A stretch of 64,000 nt of DNA from RGVD01 sp040403075 (GTDB taxonomy: Bacteria; Bacteroidota; Bacteroidia; UKL13-3). The stretch covers positions 3,626 to 67,625 of the forward strand of contig JBBALJ010000006.1 of NCBI GenBank assembly GCA_040403075.1, given 5' to 3'. The position numbers were made by a program, and so were the translations under genes. The number at the start of each line of letters is the position of its first letter. Position 1 is the stretch's first letter. Under the pieces are notes generated by a model that worked only from the letters and a program-made list of their open reading frames with translations, had not been told where the DNA came from and searched no databases. This document shows, in pieces, positions 39,201-46,362 of this stretch.

Positions 39201-40624
39201 TTTGAATCTGCTATGGCATTTGAAGAAAGTGTAGATGCAACAATTGAAGTTTTAATGGTTGAATTTGAGTTAACTCCACCGATTGCTATTGGATTAAATG
39301 ATACCAAAGAAATAACATCTACGCCAGACTTAGCATTGATAGATAGCCTAAATGGTGTTGCAACTGGAGAAAGATTAATAAATGAATTAGCTGTAGATCC
39401 TGCAAAAAGCGGGAATCTATAATTGACGGTAAAACTTGAATTTGCATTAGTGTCAGATGCAGCATTATTTCCTACATCAGTATTTGTAGGCATAGATATA
39501 ACTAGGCTAAAGCTGTCCCTAAGTGCTGGCTTACCTGATGCAAATAGTGATAGGTTATAGGTAAGTATACCTGATACTAATGGGTCTATATAACCTGTTC
39601 CCGCCCCAATTGCTCTTATAGAGCTAATTGGCATGGTAGATGAGGTAAAGATTAATGCATTAGATTGAGCTTGTGCTCTTATGGGAGAAATAACTAGAGC
39701 AATAGATGAAGGATTAATTCTTGCATTTGATATAGCAGAAATTACTGAGATTAAATCATAAATAAATCTAAAGTTATCTGATAAAATTGCTTTTGCATTT
39801 AACGTTGGTGTTGGTTGAATAGATACTGATATTGGATCTACTATTGTTACTTTAGCTGATGCTTTTGAAGAAGTTGAATTTGTTGCTGCATTTAAAGCAA
39901 TATTTCCACCAGCAATTGCACCTGCTTGTGCTGCGCTTATAAGTTTAATTGGATTAATATATCCATTTGAAACTGTAGATGCCTGACCTACATCAAGAAG
40001 GATTGGAAAATTTAATAATGTTTGAAATGCTGTTGTTGCACTAAAAGATGAAGTATAGGTCTGTGTAGCATTAGATCTTGATATCTTAAATGAAGCAGCA
40101 AGACCTGAGTATGAATCTAAATATGTTCCAGTCCATGGAGCACCACCATCGCTGTTTGCTGGAAAGTTATATCCAGCTAAACTTTGCAAAGATGTTGTGC
40201 CAATAAGTATGGCGGGAGCAAGTGCTGAAGGAATAGATGTTGTTATACTTGTTACAGGAGTAGCACCAGTTGTAGAAGTATATGCTATAGGTTGACCAAA
40301 TCTTTCACCTTCTGCTTTTCTAAATATGTATAAAGCAGAGCCAATGGCGGTAGGAGATCCATTTGCCGTATAGGTTATTGTTTGACCTATCTCAAGTCTA
40401 GAGGAAGCTACTGTATAAAAATTATATGATTGTGGTGCTGTTGGGTTTGTATTAGAAGAATAAATATAGTAAATATTAAGACCATCAGATATTGTTCCAA
40501 GAGATCCTTCTTTTTGTGCAACTTGAACAATAATTAAGTCACCAGGATTAACTGAATCTGTTAATGTTACTGTACTTGTATTGCCAGAGAATATACCTCC
40601 TGTTTGTAGTAGTAGATTAGCCAT
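33242..40624 (-). CDS. giant adhesin-like structural protein with CBM-like modules
   Basis: A 2460-residue protein, the largest in the window. Most of it is a degenerate repeat with the elements SNAxxRF and A-x-S-x-G-Y-x-D-P, about 60-70 residues per turn. Inserted are five modules of the carbohydrate-binding CBM_4_9 type, near residues 590-745, 1240-1400, 1550-1700, 1910-2060 and 2110-2260. Each has a NLxxNxxFExGxxxW-like start, a G-x-x-S/A-L element and Y-T-F-S/A-x-Y-V-K-N. The N-terminus (MANLLLQTGGIFSGNTSTVT) starts inside the end of the preceding gene. A long fibre binding host surface glycans is the simplest reading; this is inference. Confidence 0.8.
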   Translation of the reverse strand: MANLLLQTGGIFSGNTSTVTLTDSVNPGDLIIVQVAQKEGSLGTISDGLNIYYIYSSNTNPTAPQSYNFYTVASSRLEIGQTITYTANGSPTAIGSALYIFRKAEGERFGQPIAYTSTTGATPVTSITTSIPSALAPAILIGTTSLQSLAGYNFPANSDGGAPWTGTYLDSYSGLAASFKISRSNATQTYTSSFSATTAFQTLLNFPILLDVGQASTVSNGYINPIKLISAAQAGAIAGGNIALNAATNSTSSKASAKVTIVDPISVSIQPTPTLNAKAILSDNFRFIYDLISVISAISNARINPSSIALVISPIRAQAQSNALIFTSSTMPISSIRAIGAGTGYIDPLVSGILTYNLSLFASGKPALRDSFSLVISMPTNTDVGNNAASDTNANSSFTVNYRFPLFAGSTANSFINLSPVATPFRLSINAKSGVDVISLVSFNPIAIGGVNSNSTIKTSIVASTLSSNAIADSNTFEKFNFQSRIIERVITKSNLNIAETSSIVLRVAVNAQSSGYFDPLLKPLNDLSLEIGPTKALSNANSRIAIASTFIFAAIADSTLSEKFNFQTVFTERINAKSGAAVVTFNTQNILQNSQFDLGIANWYSVGTEGYIYDGIEKTSRIVFVQGINDYSNEQYGPLGIYQTFKNFGTNKRYTISALVKNVGPVDSSREMYVGIRFDDGTIVNSIPRMVSTSDGWVTLTAEGFYSTSIINQATAYVITSTPFDNSSSDVAAVDSVILSITDTINTIPLSLKASVSSTGYFDPLLKTLDTLTIEIGPARARSNAVDRFRVIGTFSEIAIAKSNPTEKFNFQTVFKERVNAKSTAFEELNFNLAGIAKANIKSYALVDPVFGISNGVILEPLNGKASSSLNIQTALIGPLLRLTDTLNLFADSSGLERFAVSSRISPISAFAKADNRINVLFPIPLRLTVNALSSGYIDPLINSIGTSVLINLTTGEKSNAEISTYSIINPILDLTADTSARDKFVFQSRLIQSINAISNGLIIERSIQPLRLAINAQSNGYVDPLVSSIGTFSPIRLIATAKVFGQAETGIQLGLTAYDYINAGVKSNAFERLRNQYILIENVTSNTNANSRFTSVLPIGPIQAFATGSGYLDTSIGPVNSLAIRSTGIAKQNLKEYIIFESLPTTSINTKSNAADRFNFKNVVIQSVNADTNGIIIERSVMPIGATRAIAQASGYFDPFVVSQSINLILSAGGNSGAYDRISLIQTFLPIVPVAPITENQLQNISIEAGIGAWYGINNSVSIISDPVQDGSYSLLVSALNTYDEFPEGPFGARQDFIAIQDRRYTFTAYVRNTSGDSPRNMYLAIKWKDNRVSTGVAVPVASGDGWVQLKLDCIGAINGQATAYILTSTPFNSISGDTAVIDNVSLTITDTESTLPYLGISVKSNANSRVTLVNNSISLKAATTTNANITTSSVMPLGVNSAFATAIVDAIISRNIILSLSANAKSQGRFPVSIYLVGVAQSNAFEKFVFNYILPMQVTTTSSGFIPPILEGREISLTPQIVNAKAGANEKLSLLMQLVADQPEQFEDVNLVRDADFNLGSFYWSGVTNGVEFTSEDSYDGGKSLVLKYKDFSDPDSLLPIAATQDFVALTGRDYTFSAWVKNAVGGPRTMQLKIVYSTGISEGALVTVAPEDGWVKLSLTATAKNSGPATMYIVGSYAYKFFSTDVTLVDTVSLVVANAPAKIISARVKSNGFDRFVVQRSISMSASADSNGSDRFVASYRISPICALSTTDADLISTQYITLEPLRGVARVSGEPGISIPATIKPPTPGSADETLSIIAKPNLTVRLRHENILDGTSAGSNTNAFNISIRQVSKISPVQAFATSEAYLSLDDIQNTTLRPIAAIGNSRLDVQSSVTFDLQALNAIAQVGSKQGFGISTELVPADRINLFENPSFENGTKYWTGLSSFMYTTPEYSVDGGNSALIFDNDWGSSGVSQDFNAYAGGNYSFSAYVRNISGLSPRTMYLQITWADRTNSISEVISVAQEDGWVRLRLVTQAGREKTGVATARIVVSDGLLETNVVSAIDAATLTVDSFIPDYFETAPATGTRLEATSGGQINPRFNNRLILSANIQSNAGFYQDARSIINNTMFELGTRFWTGLNNNVDITTDYVYEGTQAALVSRLDTLDDFPIGPLGISQDTYFYAGRTYTFAGYVKNIAGAEPRAMYAQLRWSNESATGEIKYVSVNDNWTRVEVTATPTVTGWASVQIITTSPFDGLITSDIAAVDFVSITETNVRMQIIRISPISGGMKSTGYVDPVVSTIATFSPSSNAIAQDGGSIILRVISDLSGSLAVSDTNANSRVASTMPIGPIRSQAKSVGQGFFDTFNAGLIIPQFSRGYAKVGGDAIVSVEFLPTSIAPIKVNATSALSVEYAISGDALIKSNAGGFRGKSSDPGVITQLIPYEINLNLLTKSNGQIFTSFGGNVGDFIGWGQPL

Positions 40625-41015
40625 TCATTCCCCCCGCTAAAACATAAAAATCGCTTGTCCCAGATATACTAGGACAAGCGATTAATATGGGAGAAACATC
40701 ATTATTCTTGTCAATGGATAATGATGATGTGGCGGTTAAGAACTGTTTAGAATTGAAAATTGTACCAAAAATGTGAGGTGAGTTTTGACTTGCCTCATAT
40801 GTTTTCATATTTACTTTTGGCTTTATTTGTTTGCCCTTTATTGCATTTCCAATTTTAAACATTGACGAAAGACTTAAATTTTGTTTTTTTGAAGGAGGTT
40901 TAATTTCTACTTGTGGGCTTACAAGGATTGATGCTTGTGCATTATAAATAACCCCAGGGGTTGCATATGCTTTGACTGTGGTTTCTGTTTTTGCGGAAAC
41001 GGACATTATCAGCAT
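40617..41015 (-). CDS. hypothetical protein
   Basis: A 132-residue protein, MLIMSVSAKTETTVKAYATP. GAGGTG lies 5 nt upstream of the ATG. Basic middle (KKQNLSLSSMFKIGNAIKGK) and a small hydrophobic end. The 3' end overlaps the start of the giant adhesin gene by 8 nt, so they may be translated together. No family is recognised; a chaperone or anchoring role for the fibre is possible only by position. Confidence 0.65.
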   Translation of the reverse strand: MLIMSVSAKTETTVKAYATPGVIYNAQASILVSPQVEIKPPSKKQNLSLSSMFKIGNAIKGKQIKPKVNMKTYEASQNSPHIFGTIFNSKQFLTATSSLSIDKNNDVSPILIACPSISGTSDFYVLAGGMNG

Positions 41016-41047
41016 TGCTCACCTCTTAATTTTGTATTTTTTATAGT

Positions 41048-41069
41048 GCCCACCCCCGAAGGGGTGGGC
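41048..41069 (-). terminator. GC-rich hairpin with TTCG loop
   Basis: A perfect 9-bp stem, GCCCACCCC with GGGGTGGGC, with loop TTCG on the minus strand. It lies between the 617-residue HGL-repeat gene and the next gene. There is no good U tract on the minus strand, so it may act as an RNA stabiliser, processing site or weak terminator. Confidence 0.6.
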
Positions 41070-41096
41070 AACCATAATGTTTTAATAAACTAAATA

Positions 41097-42950
41097 TTAG
41101 TTTACGTACAAGCTTAGCTGATTAGTACCAATTGTAACTTGGTCGTTAACAGCTGGTGTTCTTGGAGTATCCAATGCCCACCATGCAAGAAGTTCACCAT
41201 TTTGAATACCTGAAACTGTACCAGCTACTGTTGAAGAACCTGTTGTAGAGTTTGCAATATAGAAAGCGGTTGTTGGAGCTGCTGTGTCTACGCCTACGAC
41301 AGTGTAAAGTCCATTGTAACCAAGTGGTGTAATACCATTGATGTAGACTTGATGTCCTGCGTTTAGACCGTGTGCTGCAGATGTAAGAATTCTTACAAAT
41401 CCTGCTGCTGGTGTAGATGCTGTAACAGCACCTACTGCAACTACTGAGTTAGCTGTTGGTGTTGAAACAAGTGCTGCGTGTGTGACAGTTGCACCTGTTC
41501 CTGCTGTGAATGCACCAAATGTCAAAGAACCTGATGCAGGTCCTTGAATAAGTCCACCGACAGATACTGCACCAACACGAGCTACAGAAATTGTTCCTCC
41601 TGGGGCACCAGTTGTTGGATCAAAGACAACAAATGCACCTGCGTTAGACGCAAATACCTGTGTAGTTCTATTGTATCCTGTTACACCAGTTGCACCAGAA
41701 ATAACTACTGTATCTCCAGCTCTAAAGCTGTTAGATGCAATGTATGTTACGAATCCAGTTGCTGGAATTGCTGTTGTACCGTTAACAAAGTATGAAGTTG
41801 GGTAAACAGTTGTTGCTGATGCTGCAATTGAAACGTTAGTTGTTGCTGCACCTGTTCCAGTAAGCTGTGAGGCTACTGTAAATGTTGATGTTGTTGGAAC
41901 TGCTACAACGGTTGCGTTGACTTGATCCAAAACACCTGCTGAAATTGTTGTGCCGATTACGTTAACTGTTGAACCAATAACAAGTCCGTGGTTAGCAATT
42001 GCTGCTGTACCTGTACCTGTTGCTGTATTGTATGTTGTAAATGTAACGTTGTATGGTCCGTTTAGAAGTGCTGTACCACCAGTGAATGTACCATTCGCTG
42101 AAGCTGATGTAGCATTTCCTGTAATTGTTGTTTGGTTTGTACCAAATGTAAATGTTGTAGATGAAGGAACTGAAGTAACTGTATATGTACCTGCTGAAAT
42201 TGTTCCTGTACCACCTGTCCATGAACCACCAATTGTAATGTTGTCTCCAACTGCAACACCCTGGTTAGCGGATGTTGTAACTGTTGCAACGTATGGAGGA
42301 TTACCTGTTGAACCAGAAATTACAATGTTTGTAACTGTAAGGTTTGTTGATAGGCCTGGTGAAAATGTTGGAGCTGCTGTTCCAACACCATTTACGTTTT
42401 GTCCTGTTCCAACAAACACTGTTGATGTTCCTGAGTTAGGACCTGTTGCTGCTGACCATGTGATTGATTGACGAACATAACCTGTTGCAGCGTATTCCTG
42501 GATCTGTAGAGTTCCTGGAGCACCTGATGTTTGTAGATAGTTATTATCTAGTGGTTGTGCTGTGCAAAGTGCAATGTATGTTGTTTTTCCTTGTGGAAGG
42601 AAGTAAACAATACCACCAGTTGCACCTGATGTTACTGTTGAGTTAAGAATTGAGAACTGATTGTTTGCATAGTTCACGTTCTGAACTACCCATGCTGCGT
42701 TAAGAGCTGTTACTGTTGCAACACCTGCGATAACTACTGTCATACCTGGGACAATACCAGTTACATCTGCTACGTTAACAAGAGTAAAACCTGTACGAGC
42801 AACACCTGTGTTTACGTTTGGTGCTACGTCTAAGTTTACTGCTGTGAACGATGTGATTGACTTCTGATTATTTGTTAGTCCCAAAGAGGAACGACCAGTT
42901 AGTGCTTCAAGGGCGTATCTACTACCTGTGTCTGAAAATTGACCTGCCAT
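41097..42950 (-). CDS. structural protein with HGL-repeat modules
   Basis: A 617-residue protein, MAGQFSDTGSRYALEALTGR. Extremely rich in Thr, Gly, Val and Ala with little charge. It has repeated beta modules of the same HGL type as the 1579-residue protein (for example SAHGLNAGHQVYINGITPLG and GYNGLYTVVGV). An N-terminal segment of about 30 residues looks separate and could anchor it. AAAGGAG precedes the ATG. G+C content is higher than in neighbours and third positions are more biased, which could mean high expression. Possible virion decoration or fibre. Confidence 0.78.
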   Translation of the reverse strand: MAGQFSDTGSRYALEALTGRSSLGLTNNQKSITSFTAVNLDVAPNVNTGVARTGFTLVNVADVTGIVPGMTVVIAGVATVTALNAAWVVQNVNYANNQFSILNSTVTSGATGGIVYFLPQGKTTYIALCTAQPLDNNYLQTSGAPGTLQIQEYAATGYVRQSITWSAATGPNSGTSTVFVGTGQNVNGVGTAAPTFSPGLSTNLTVTNIVISGSTGNPPYVATVTTSANQGVAVGDNITIGGSWTGGTGTISAGTYTVTSVPSSTTFTFGTNQTTITGNATSASANGTFTGGTALLNGPYNVTFTTYNTATGTGTAAIANHGLVIGSTVNVIGTTISAGVLDQVNATVVAVPTTSTFTVASQLTGTGAATTNVSIAASATTVYPTSYFVNGTTAIPATGFVTYIASNSFRAGDTVVISGATGVTGYNRTTQVFASNAGAFVVFDPTTGAPGGTISVARVGAVSVGGLIQGPASGSLTFGAFTAGTGATVTHAALVSTPTANSVVAVGAVTASTPAAGFVRILTSAAHGLNAGHQVYINGITPLGYNGLYTVVGVDTAAPTTAFYIANSTTGSSTVAGTVSGIQNGELLAWWALDTPRTPAVNDQVTIGTNQLSLYVN

Positions 42951-42980
42951 TTATTTTTTCTCCTTTTGTTTCTGTTTTTT

Positions 42981-43517
42981 TTATTCGATTACTAAAGTTA
43001 CTGTAAGGTTTGCCCCTGCTGTAACTGATCCGACTCCATCAATGTTTACTGTTACGTAATCATTGGGTAATACGGAAACCTTTGATATTGAACCTAGCTT
43101 TGTGTACTCACCTGGTTGTAAAACAATTGGTGCGTTCAACATAGAAGCTTCATTTATTCGAACATCAACAATGATTGCTGAACCACTTGATGGTGTTCCT
43201 ACGCTAACACGTACTGTGCTAACTGTTCCTGCTCTTTCTATATAAAATCTTTGTGTACCTTGCGTTGCAACTAAACTACCTTGACGGCTAAATACTGGAT
43301 TCATTCCAAATTTACCAGTAGCACCCGTTGGTCCTGTTGGTCCTTGTGAACCAGTTTGACCAGATGCATAAGGTAAAATATTCCAGTTTGTAGAACCGTT
43401 ACCAACTTTAAATTTTAAAGTATCAGTTTCAACTGCTAACTCACCTTCTGCAAGAACTGGATCTGCTGAAGTCCAAGCTGATGACAAACCTCGTCTAATT
43501 TGAATTTGAATTGCCAT
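42981..43517 (-). CDS. tail fibre protein with tropism-determinant-like N-terminal domain
   Basis: A 178-residue protein. Residues 1-50 (MAIQIQIRRGLSSAWTSADP; LAEGELAVETDTLKFKVGNG) match the small beta domain that opens many phage fibres, including the major tropism determinant N-terminus. A short collagen-like stretch (GPTGPTGATG) and a beta domain with MNPVFSRQGSLVATQGTQRF follow. It shares one nucleotide with the preceding gene. Presumably an attachment fibre subunit. Confidence 0.8.
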   Translation of the reverse strand: MAIQIQIRRGLSSAWTSADPVLAEGELAVETDTLKFKVGNGSTNWNILPYASGQTGSQGPTGPTGATGKFGMNPVFSRQGSLVATQGTQRFYIERAGTVSTVRVSVGTPSSGSAIIVDVRINEASMLNAPIVLQPGEYTKLGSISKVSVLPNDYVTVNIDGVGSVTAGANLTVTLVIE

Positions 43518-43930
43518 TAGATGATTATTCCTCCGCCATCAATTGGATTGATTCCACCATATACTGATGCTGGAACTCCTCCATCATATTGTCCTGCAGT
43601 TAAAACATTTCCTTGCGGTCCAGTTGGTCCTTGTATTCCTGTTAACGCAGGAGTAAGTTGTACCCACTGAAAACTATTTGCATCTTGTGTATATGTATAT
43701 TCTACACCATTTATAGTATTAACCCAACGATCACCTGTTGTTGGTGACTCTGGTGGAGTATTTGCTACAAAAAATCCTGCTGATGATCCCGCTGGACCCT
43801 GTGGACCTGTTGGTCCAAAGGTACTTGTAATGTTTTCCCAGCCTAAGCCGTTCCATTTCCAAGTATAATTACCAAACGTGTATGTTTGGTTTAGCGTGGG
43901 GGACGCAGGAAAATCAATTGGCATACTCAC
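43517..43930 (-). CDS. short collagen-like tail protein with DFPxSP domain
   Basis: A 137-residue protein starting MSMPIDFPASPTLNQTYTFG. The N-terminal 32 residues repeat those of the 232-residue protein at 32,521. Two short GPTGPQGP runs flank a segment (TPPESPTTGDRWVNTINGVE) that also occurs in the collagen-like 907-residue protein. This suggests exchange of modules among fibre genes. A GGTGAG Shine-Dalgarno and an extended -10 24 nt upstream support the start. Confidence 0.78.
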   Translation of the reverse strand: MSMPIDFPASPTLNQTYTFGNYTWKWNGLGWENITSTFGPTGPQGPAGSSAGFFVANTPPESPTTGDRWVNTINGVEYTYTQDANSFQWVQLTPALTGIQGPTGPQGNVLTAGQYDGGVPASVYGGINPIDGGGIII

Positions 43931-43954
43931 CTACCATAAACTAGTCTATGCTAG

Positions 43955-43963
43955 ATTATAGCA
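43955..43963 (-). promoter_or_regulatory. extended -10 promoter candidate, short collagen-like gene
   Basis: TGC TATAAT on the minus strand, 24 nt before the ATG at 43930, with GGTAGGTGAG as ribosome binding site in between. Confidence 0.5.
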
Positions 43964-43986
43964 GTTTTTGTATCTGTGGCATATTT

Positions 43987-44196
43987 TTAAAGCTTAATTG
44001 CTGCAATCTGATTTTGCTTGTCTTTGATATCTTCTTCAAGATAAGCAATTCTATCTGCATCTGGGGTCTTTCTAGCTTTTTCAACAATTAACTGAAGTTC
44101 TGTCTGATACATTTGAAACTCTAGGTTTCTAACAGTTGATTCTACAATTGCTGATTTTTCATCGTTTGATAGGTATTCGTATACTGGATTTGTCAT
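43987..44196 (-). CDS. small coiled-coil protein (internal start preferred)
   Basis: From the ATG at 44196 the product is 69 residues (MTNPVYEYLSNDEKSAIVES), largely a charged coiled coil ending RIAYLEEDIKDKQNQIAAIK. This start has an excellent GGAAGGAGG 5 nt upstream. The same frame is open back to an ATG at 44364, 3 nt after the upstream stop, giving 125 residues with a second helical part (MNIKDKMLIVKKEIYINNYN) but no Shine-Dalgarno. Both products could be made. The function is unknown; it may be a small assembly factor for neighbouring fibres. Confidence 0.65.
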   Translation of the reverse strand: MTNPVYEYLSNDEKSAIVESTVRNLEFQMYQTELQLIVEKARKTPDADRIAYLEEDIKDKQNQIAAIKL

Positions 44197-44212
44197 TTTT
44201 TCCTCCTTCCTT

Positions 44213-44221
44213 ATTATAGCA
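44213..44221 (-). promoter_or_regulatory. TGC-TATAAT element before internal start
   Basis: An extended -10 on the minus strand, 16 nt before the ATG at 44196. Transcription would start within the GGAAGGAGG, which would weaken the Shine-Dalgarno, so this may be chance or a site used differently. Confidence 0.3.
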
Positions 44222-44367
44222 TTGGTTATTTTTGTTTGTGCTTCTTTTATCTCTAAAAGCCTATCTAGCTCTGGTTGAAGGGCTAAAACTGCTTCAAAAT
44301 CTTTGTTATAGTTATTTATATATATCTCTTTTTTAACTATAAGCATTTTATCTTTAATGTTCATAGT

Positions 44368-46353
44368 TTATACCAACACAATTAACGCTGGGCCAAAGCC
44401 TGCATCATTTTTTGCATATATTTCATATCGTATCCATACTGTACTTGCAACAGTTCCCTGCCTTGTTGTTGAAAATACTGTTTTATCTTCAAAAGATGGG
44501 TTAAGTGCTACCCAAGGACCGTTAGAACTTGCACTTTGAGATGCATAAATTCTATAACTTGTTGCTGCACCTAATGTTGCAGTTACTGTAGGTGCTGACC
44601 ATTGTACAAATGCCCTATAAGTTGTTCCAGTGCCAGTAGTACTTGTTGAAGATAATATTGGTGTGCCAGGATTATAAAGAGTATTAAAAGTTGTTGATTT
44701 GCTTGTAGAGCCACCAGTTCTATTTGAACTTTTATATGCTGTAACTGTCCATGTATAAGAAGTGCTATAACCTAAATTACTTATACCTCTTGTTTGGACT
44801 GTGCCACCCGATGGTAAGGCTAAATTGGACCCTGAAATACTATAAGATCCCTGTGCTGCACCTGATGTTGTCCAAGTAAAATTATTTCCATTAAGTGAAA
44901 TAAGTCCTGAAGGAGAAACCGTATTTACTACTGTCCAAGAACCAGTAACGTTTTTTGAAGTTCCTACTACATTTGCTGCAGCAACTGCTGCACTTTGTGT
45001 ACTTTGTCCACGATAATCGTTGGCGTATGGAGTAACCGTAATTGTATGGTTGCTTGTGTCTCCAACAGAATAGTCAGCACTTGTGACATTTCCTAAATCT
45101 ATTTCTACCTCACTATCTATTCTTGCTAAATATTTTGTTGCTCCTGTTTGTGCTGCCCAAGAAGCTGTTAATACTTTTGATGTATTATATGGGGTTATGT
45201 CAACACTAACGCTTCCATCTGAAGCTGTCCCAGAAGCGGATGTTGCTGGCGAACCAGAAGCAGTACCTGTTGAAACTGTAGTTACAGTTGTGCTTCCTCC
45301 ATTTGTCCAAGCTGCGCTCCAAGATTGATCTGCGCCTTCAGTTAAAGTTGCTCCTGAAATTCCTCCTGGAGTTGCAGTTCCATTTACAACCGTCACTGTT
45401 GGAATTTTTCCTAATTCTTTTACGGTAATGCTTGTTTGTGCTGAATTTGATTTTGACACTGTAGTAAAATTAACAGAATTTCCAACTCCTGGGGAAGAGT
45501 TAAAATATGGCACTACTGTTACTGTGTGTGATCCTACTGAAACTCCAGTAAACTCATAAGTTGTCGCTGTGCTACCTAAAAGTACTTCTGCTTCACTATC
45601 TAATTTAATTCTGTATCCGTTTGCGCCAATTGTAGTAAAAGTATCAATTGTTACTTTGCATGAAGTATTTAAAGACTTTACTGTTACAACTGCTGGATTA
45701 GTTCCCGCCGAGTTACCTGTTGCATTTGTATTTGGGCTAGTGTAAGTTATTGATGCTCCAGTTGCTACAGTTTGAGTTAATTCAAACGCTGTAGTATTTG
45801 TTCCTGTTGTCCAAGAAGTAATCTTCCAGTCATAAGGATTGATTCCTTGAGCTGTAGCAAAATTAGAAACAGAACTTGGAGTTGGAGTAGTGTCTGTATA
45901 TTTAGGAGCAATTGTTAATTTAGGAACAACAAGTTGTGAAGCAGTTATCGCTGGTGTTCCTCCTCTGTCATTATTTGCTGTTACTCTACAAGATAATTGT
46001 TTTCCAACATCTCCTGACTGACAAACATAAGAGCTTGTAGTTGATGTTCCCACGGGTGTATCTGCAATTGCAACTCCATCTCTAAGCCATTGATAACTAT
46101 ATGCTAAAGTAGGGTTAACTACCGCTGTAGTATCCCAAGTTCCTGTATTTACGGTTATTGTATTGCTATAAGCAACAATTCCAGTTAGAACTGGAACCAC
46201 TGTATTTATTGGAAATGAAGGATATGCAATTTTCCAATTTGTTCCATCATATACCCAGCCAGATTTGGCATTTGACCAAACGGTGCTTGCAGAACTAAAA
46301 AATAATCCTTTTATTGAATTCCACGTAGTTCCTTGATATGTAAATAAAGGCAT
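44368..46353 (-). CDS. tail protein with Ig-like and FN3 domains
   Basis: A 661-residue protein. The N-terminus (MPLFTYQGTTWNSIKGLFFS) includes WVYDGTNWK, a short module common at the start of phage fibres. Residues about 50-140 are an Ig-like repeat with YSYQWLRDGVAI and GKQLSCRVTANN. Several FN3-like modules follow, and the C-terminus is another FN3 (ATSYRIYASQSASSNGPWVA). AGGAG is 5 nt upstream of the ATG. It follows the collagen-like protein gene and is probably also part of the fibre apparatus. Confidence 0.8.
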   Translation of the reverse strand: MPLFTYQGTTWNSIKGLFFSSASTVWSNAKSGWVYDGTNWKIAYPSFPINTVVPVLTGIVAYSNTITVNTGTWDTTAVVNPTLAYSYQWLRDGVAIADTPVGTSTTSSYVCQSGDVGKQLSCRVTANNDRGGTPAITASQLVVPKLTIAPKYTDTTPTPSSVSNFATAQGINPYDWKITSWTTGTNTTAFELTQTVATGASITYTSPNTNATGNSAGTNPAVVTVKSLNTSCKVTIDTFTTIGANGYRIKLDSEAEVLLGSTATTYEFTGVSVGSHTVTVVPYFNSSPGVGNSVNFTTVSKSNSAQTSITVKELGKIPTVTVVNGTATPGGISGATLTEGADQSWSAAWTNGGSTTVTTVSTGTASGSPATSASGTASDGSVSVDITPYNTSKVLTASWAAQTGATKYLARIDSEVEIDLGNVTSADYSVGDTSNHTITVTPYANDYRGQSTQSAAVAAANVVGTSKNVTGSWTVVNTVSPSGLISLNGNNFTWTTSGAAQGSYSISGSNLALPSGGTVQTRGISNLGYSTSYTWTVTAYKSSNRTGGSTSKSTTFNTLYNPGTPILSSTSTTGTGTTYRAFVQWSAPTVTATLGAATSYRIYASQSASSNGPWVALNPSFEDKTVFSTTRQGTVASTVWIRYEIYAKNDAGFGPALIVLV

Positions 46354-46362
46354 TATTACTCC

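Noticed and set aside
36372..39422. Several plus-strand open frames of 109-124 codons
   Set aside because: They recur in register with the repeats of the 2460-residue protein gene and are antisense reflections of it.
41950..42471. 173-codon open frame on the plus strand
   Set aside because: It lies opposite the Thr/Val-rich 617-residue protein gene; the repeat composition of that gene keeps other frames open. No ribosome binding site and a low-complexity Val/Pro product.
42981..43517. Diversity-generating retroelement suggested by the tropism-determinant-like N-terminus
   Set aside because: No reverse transcriptase gene, and no template/variable repeat pair with adenine-specific differences was noticed.
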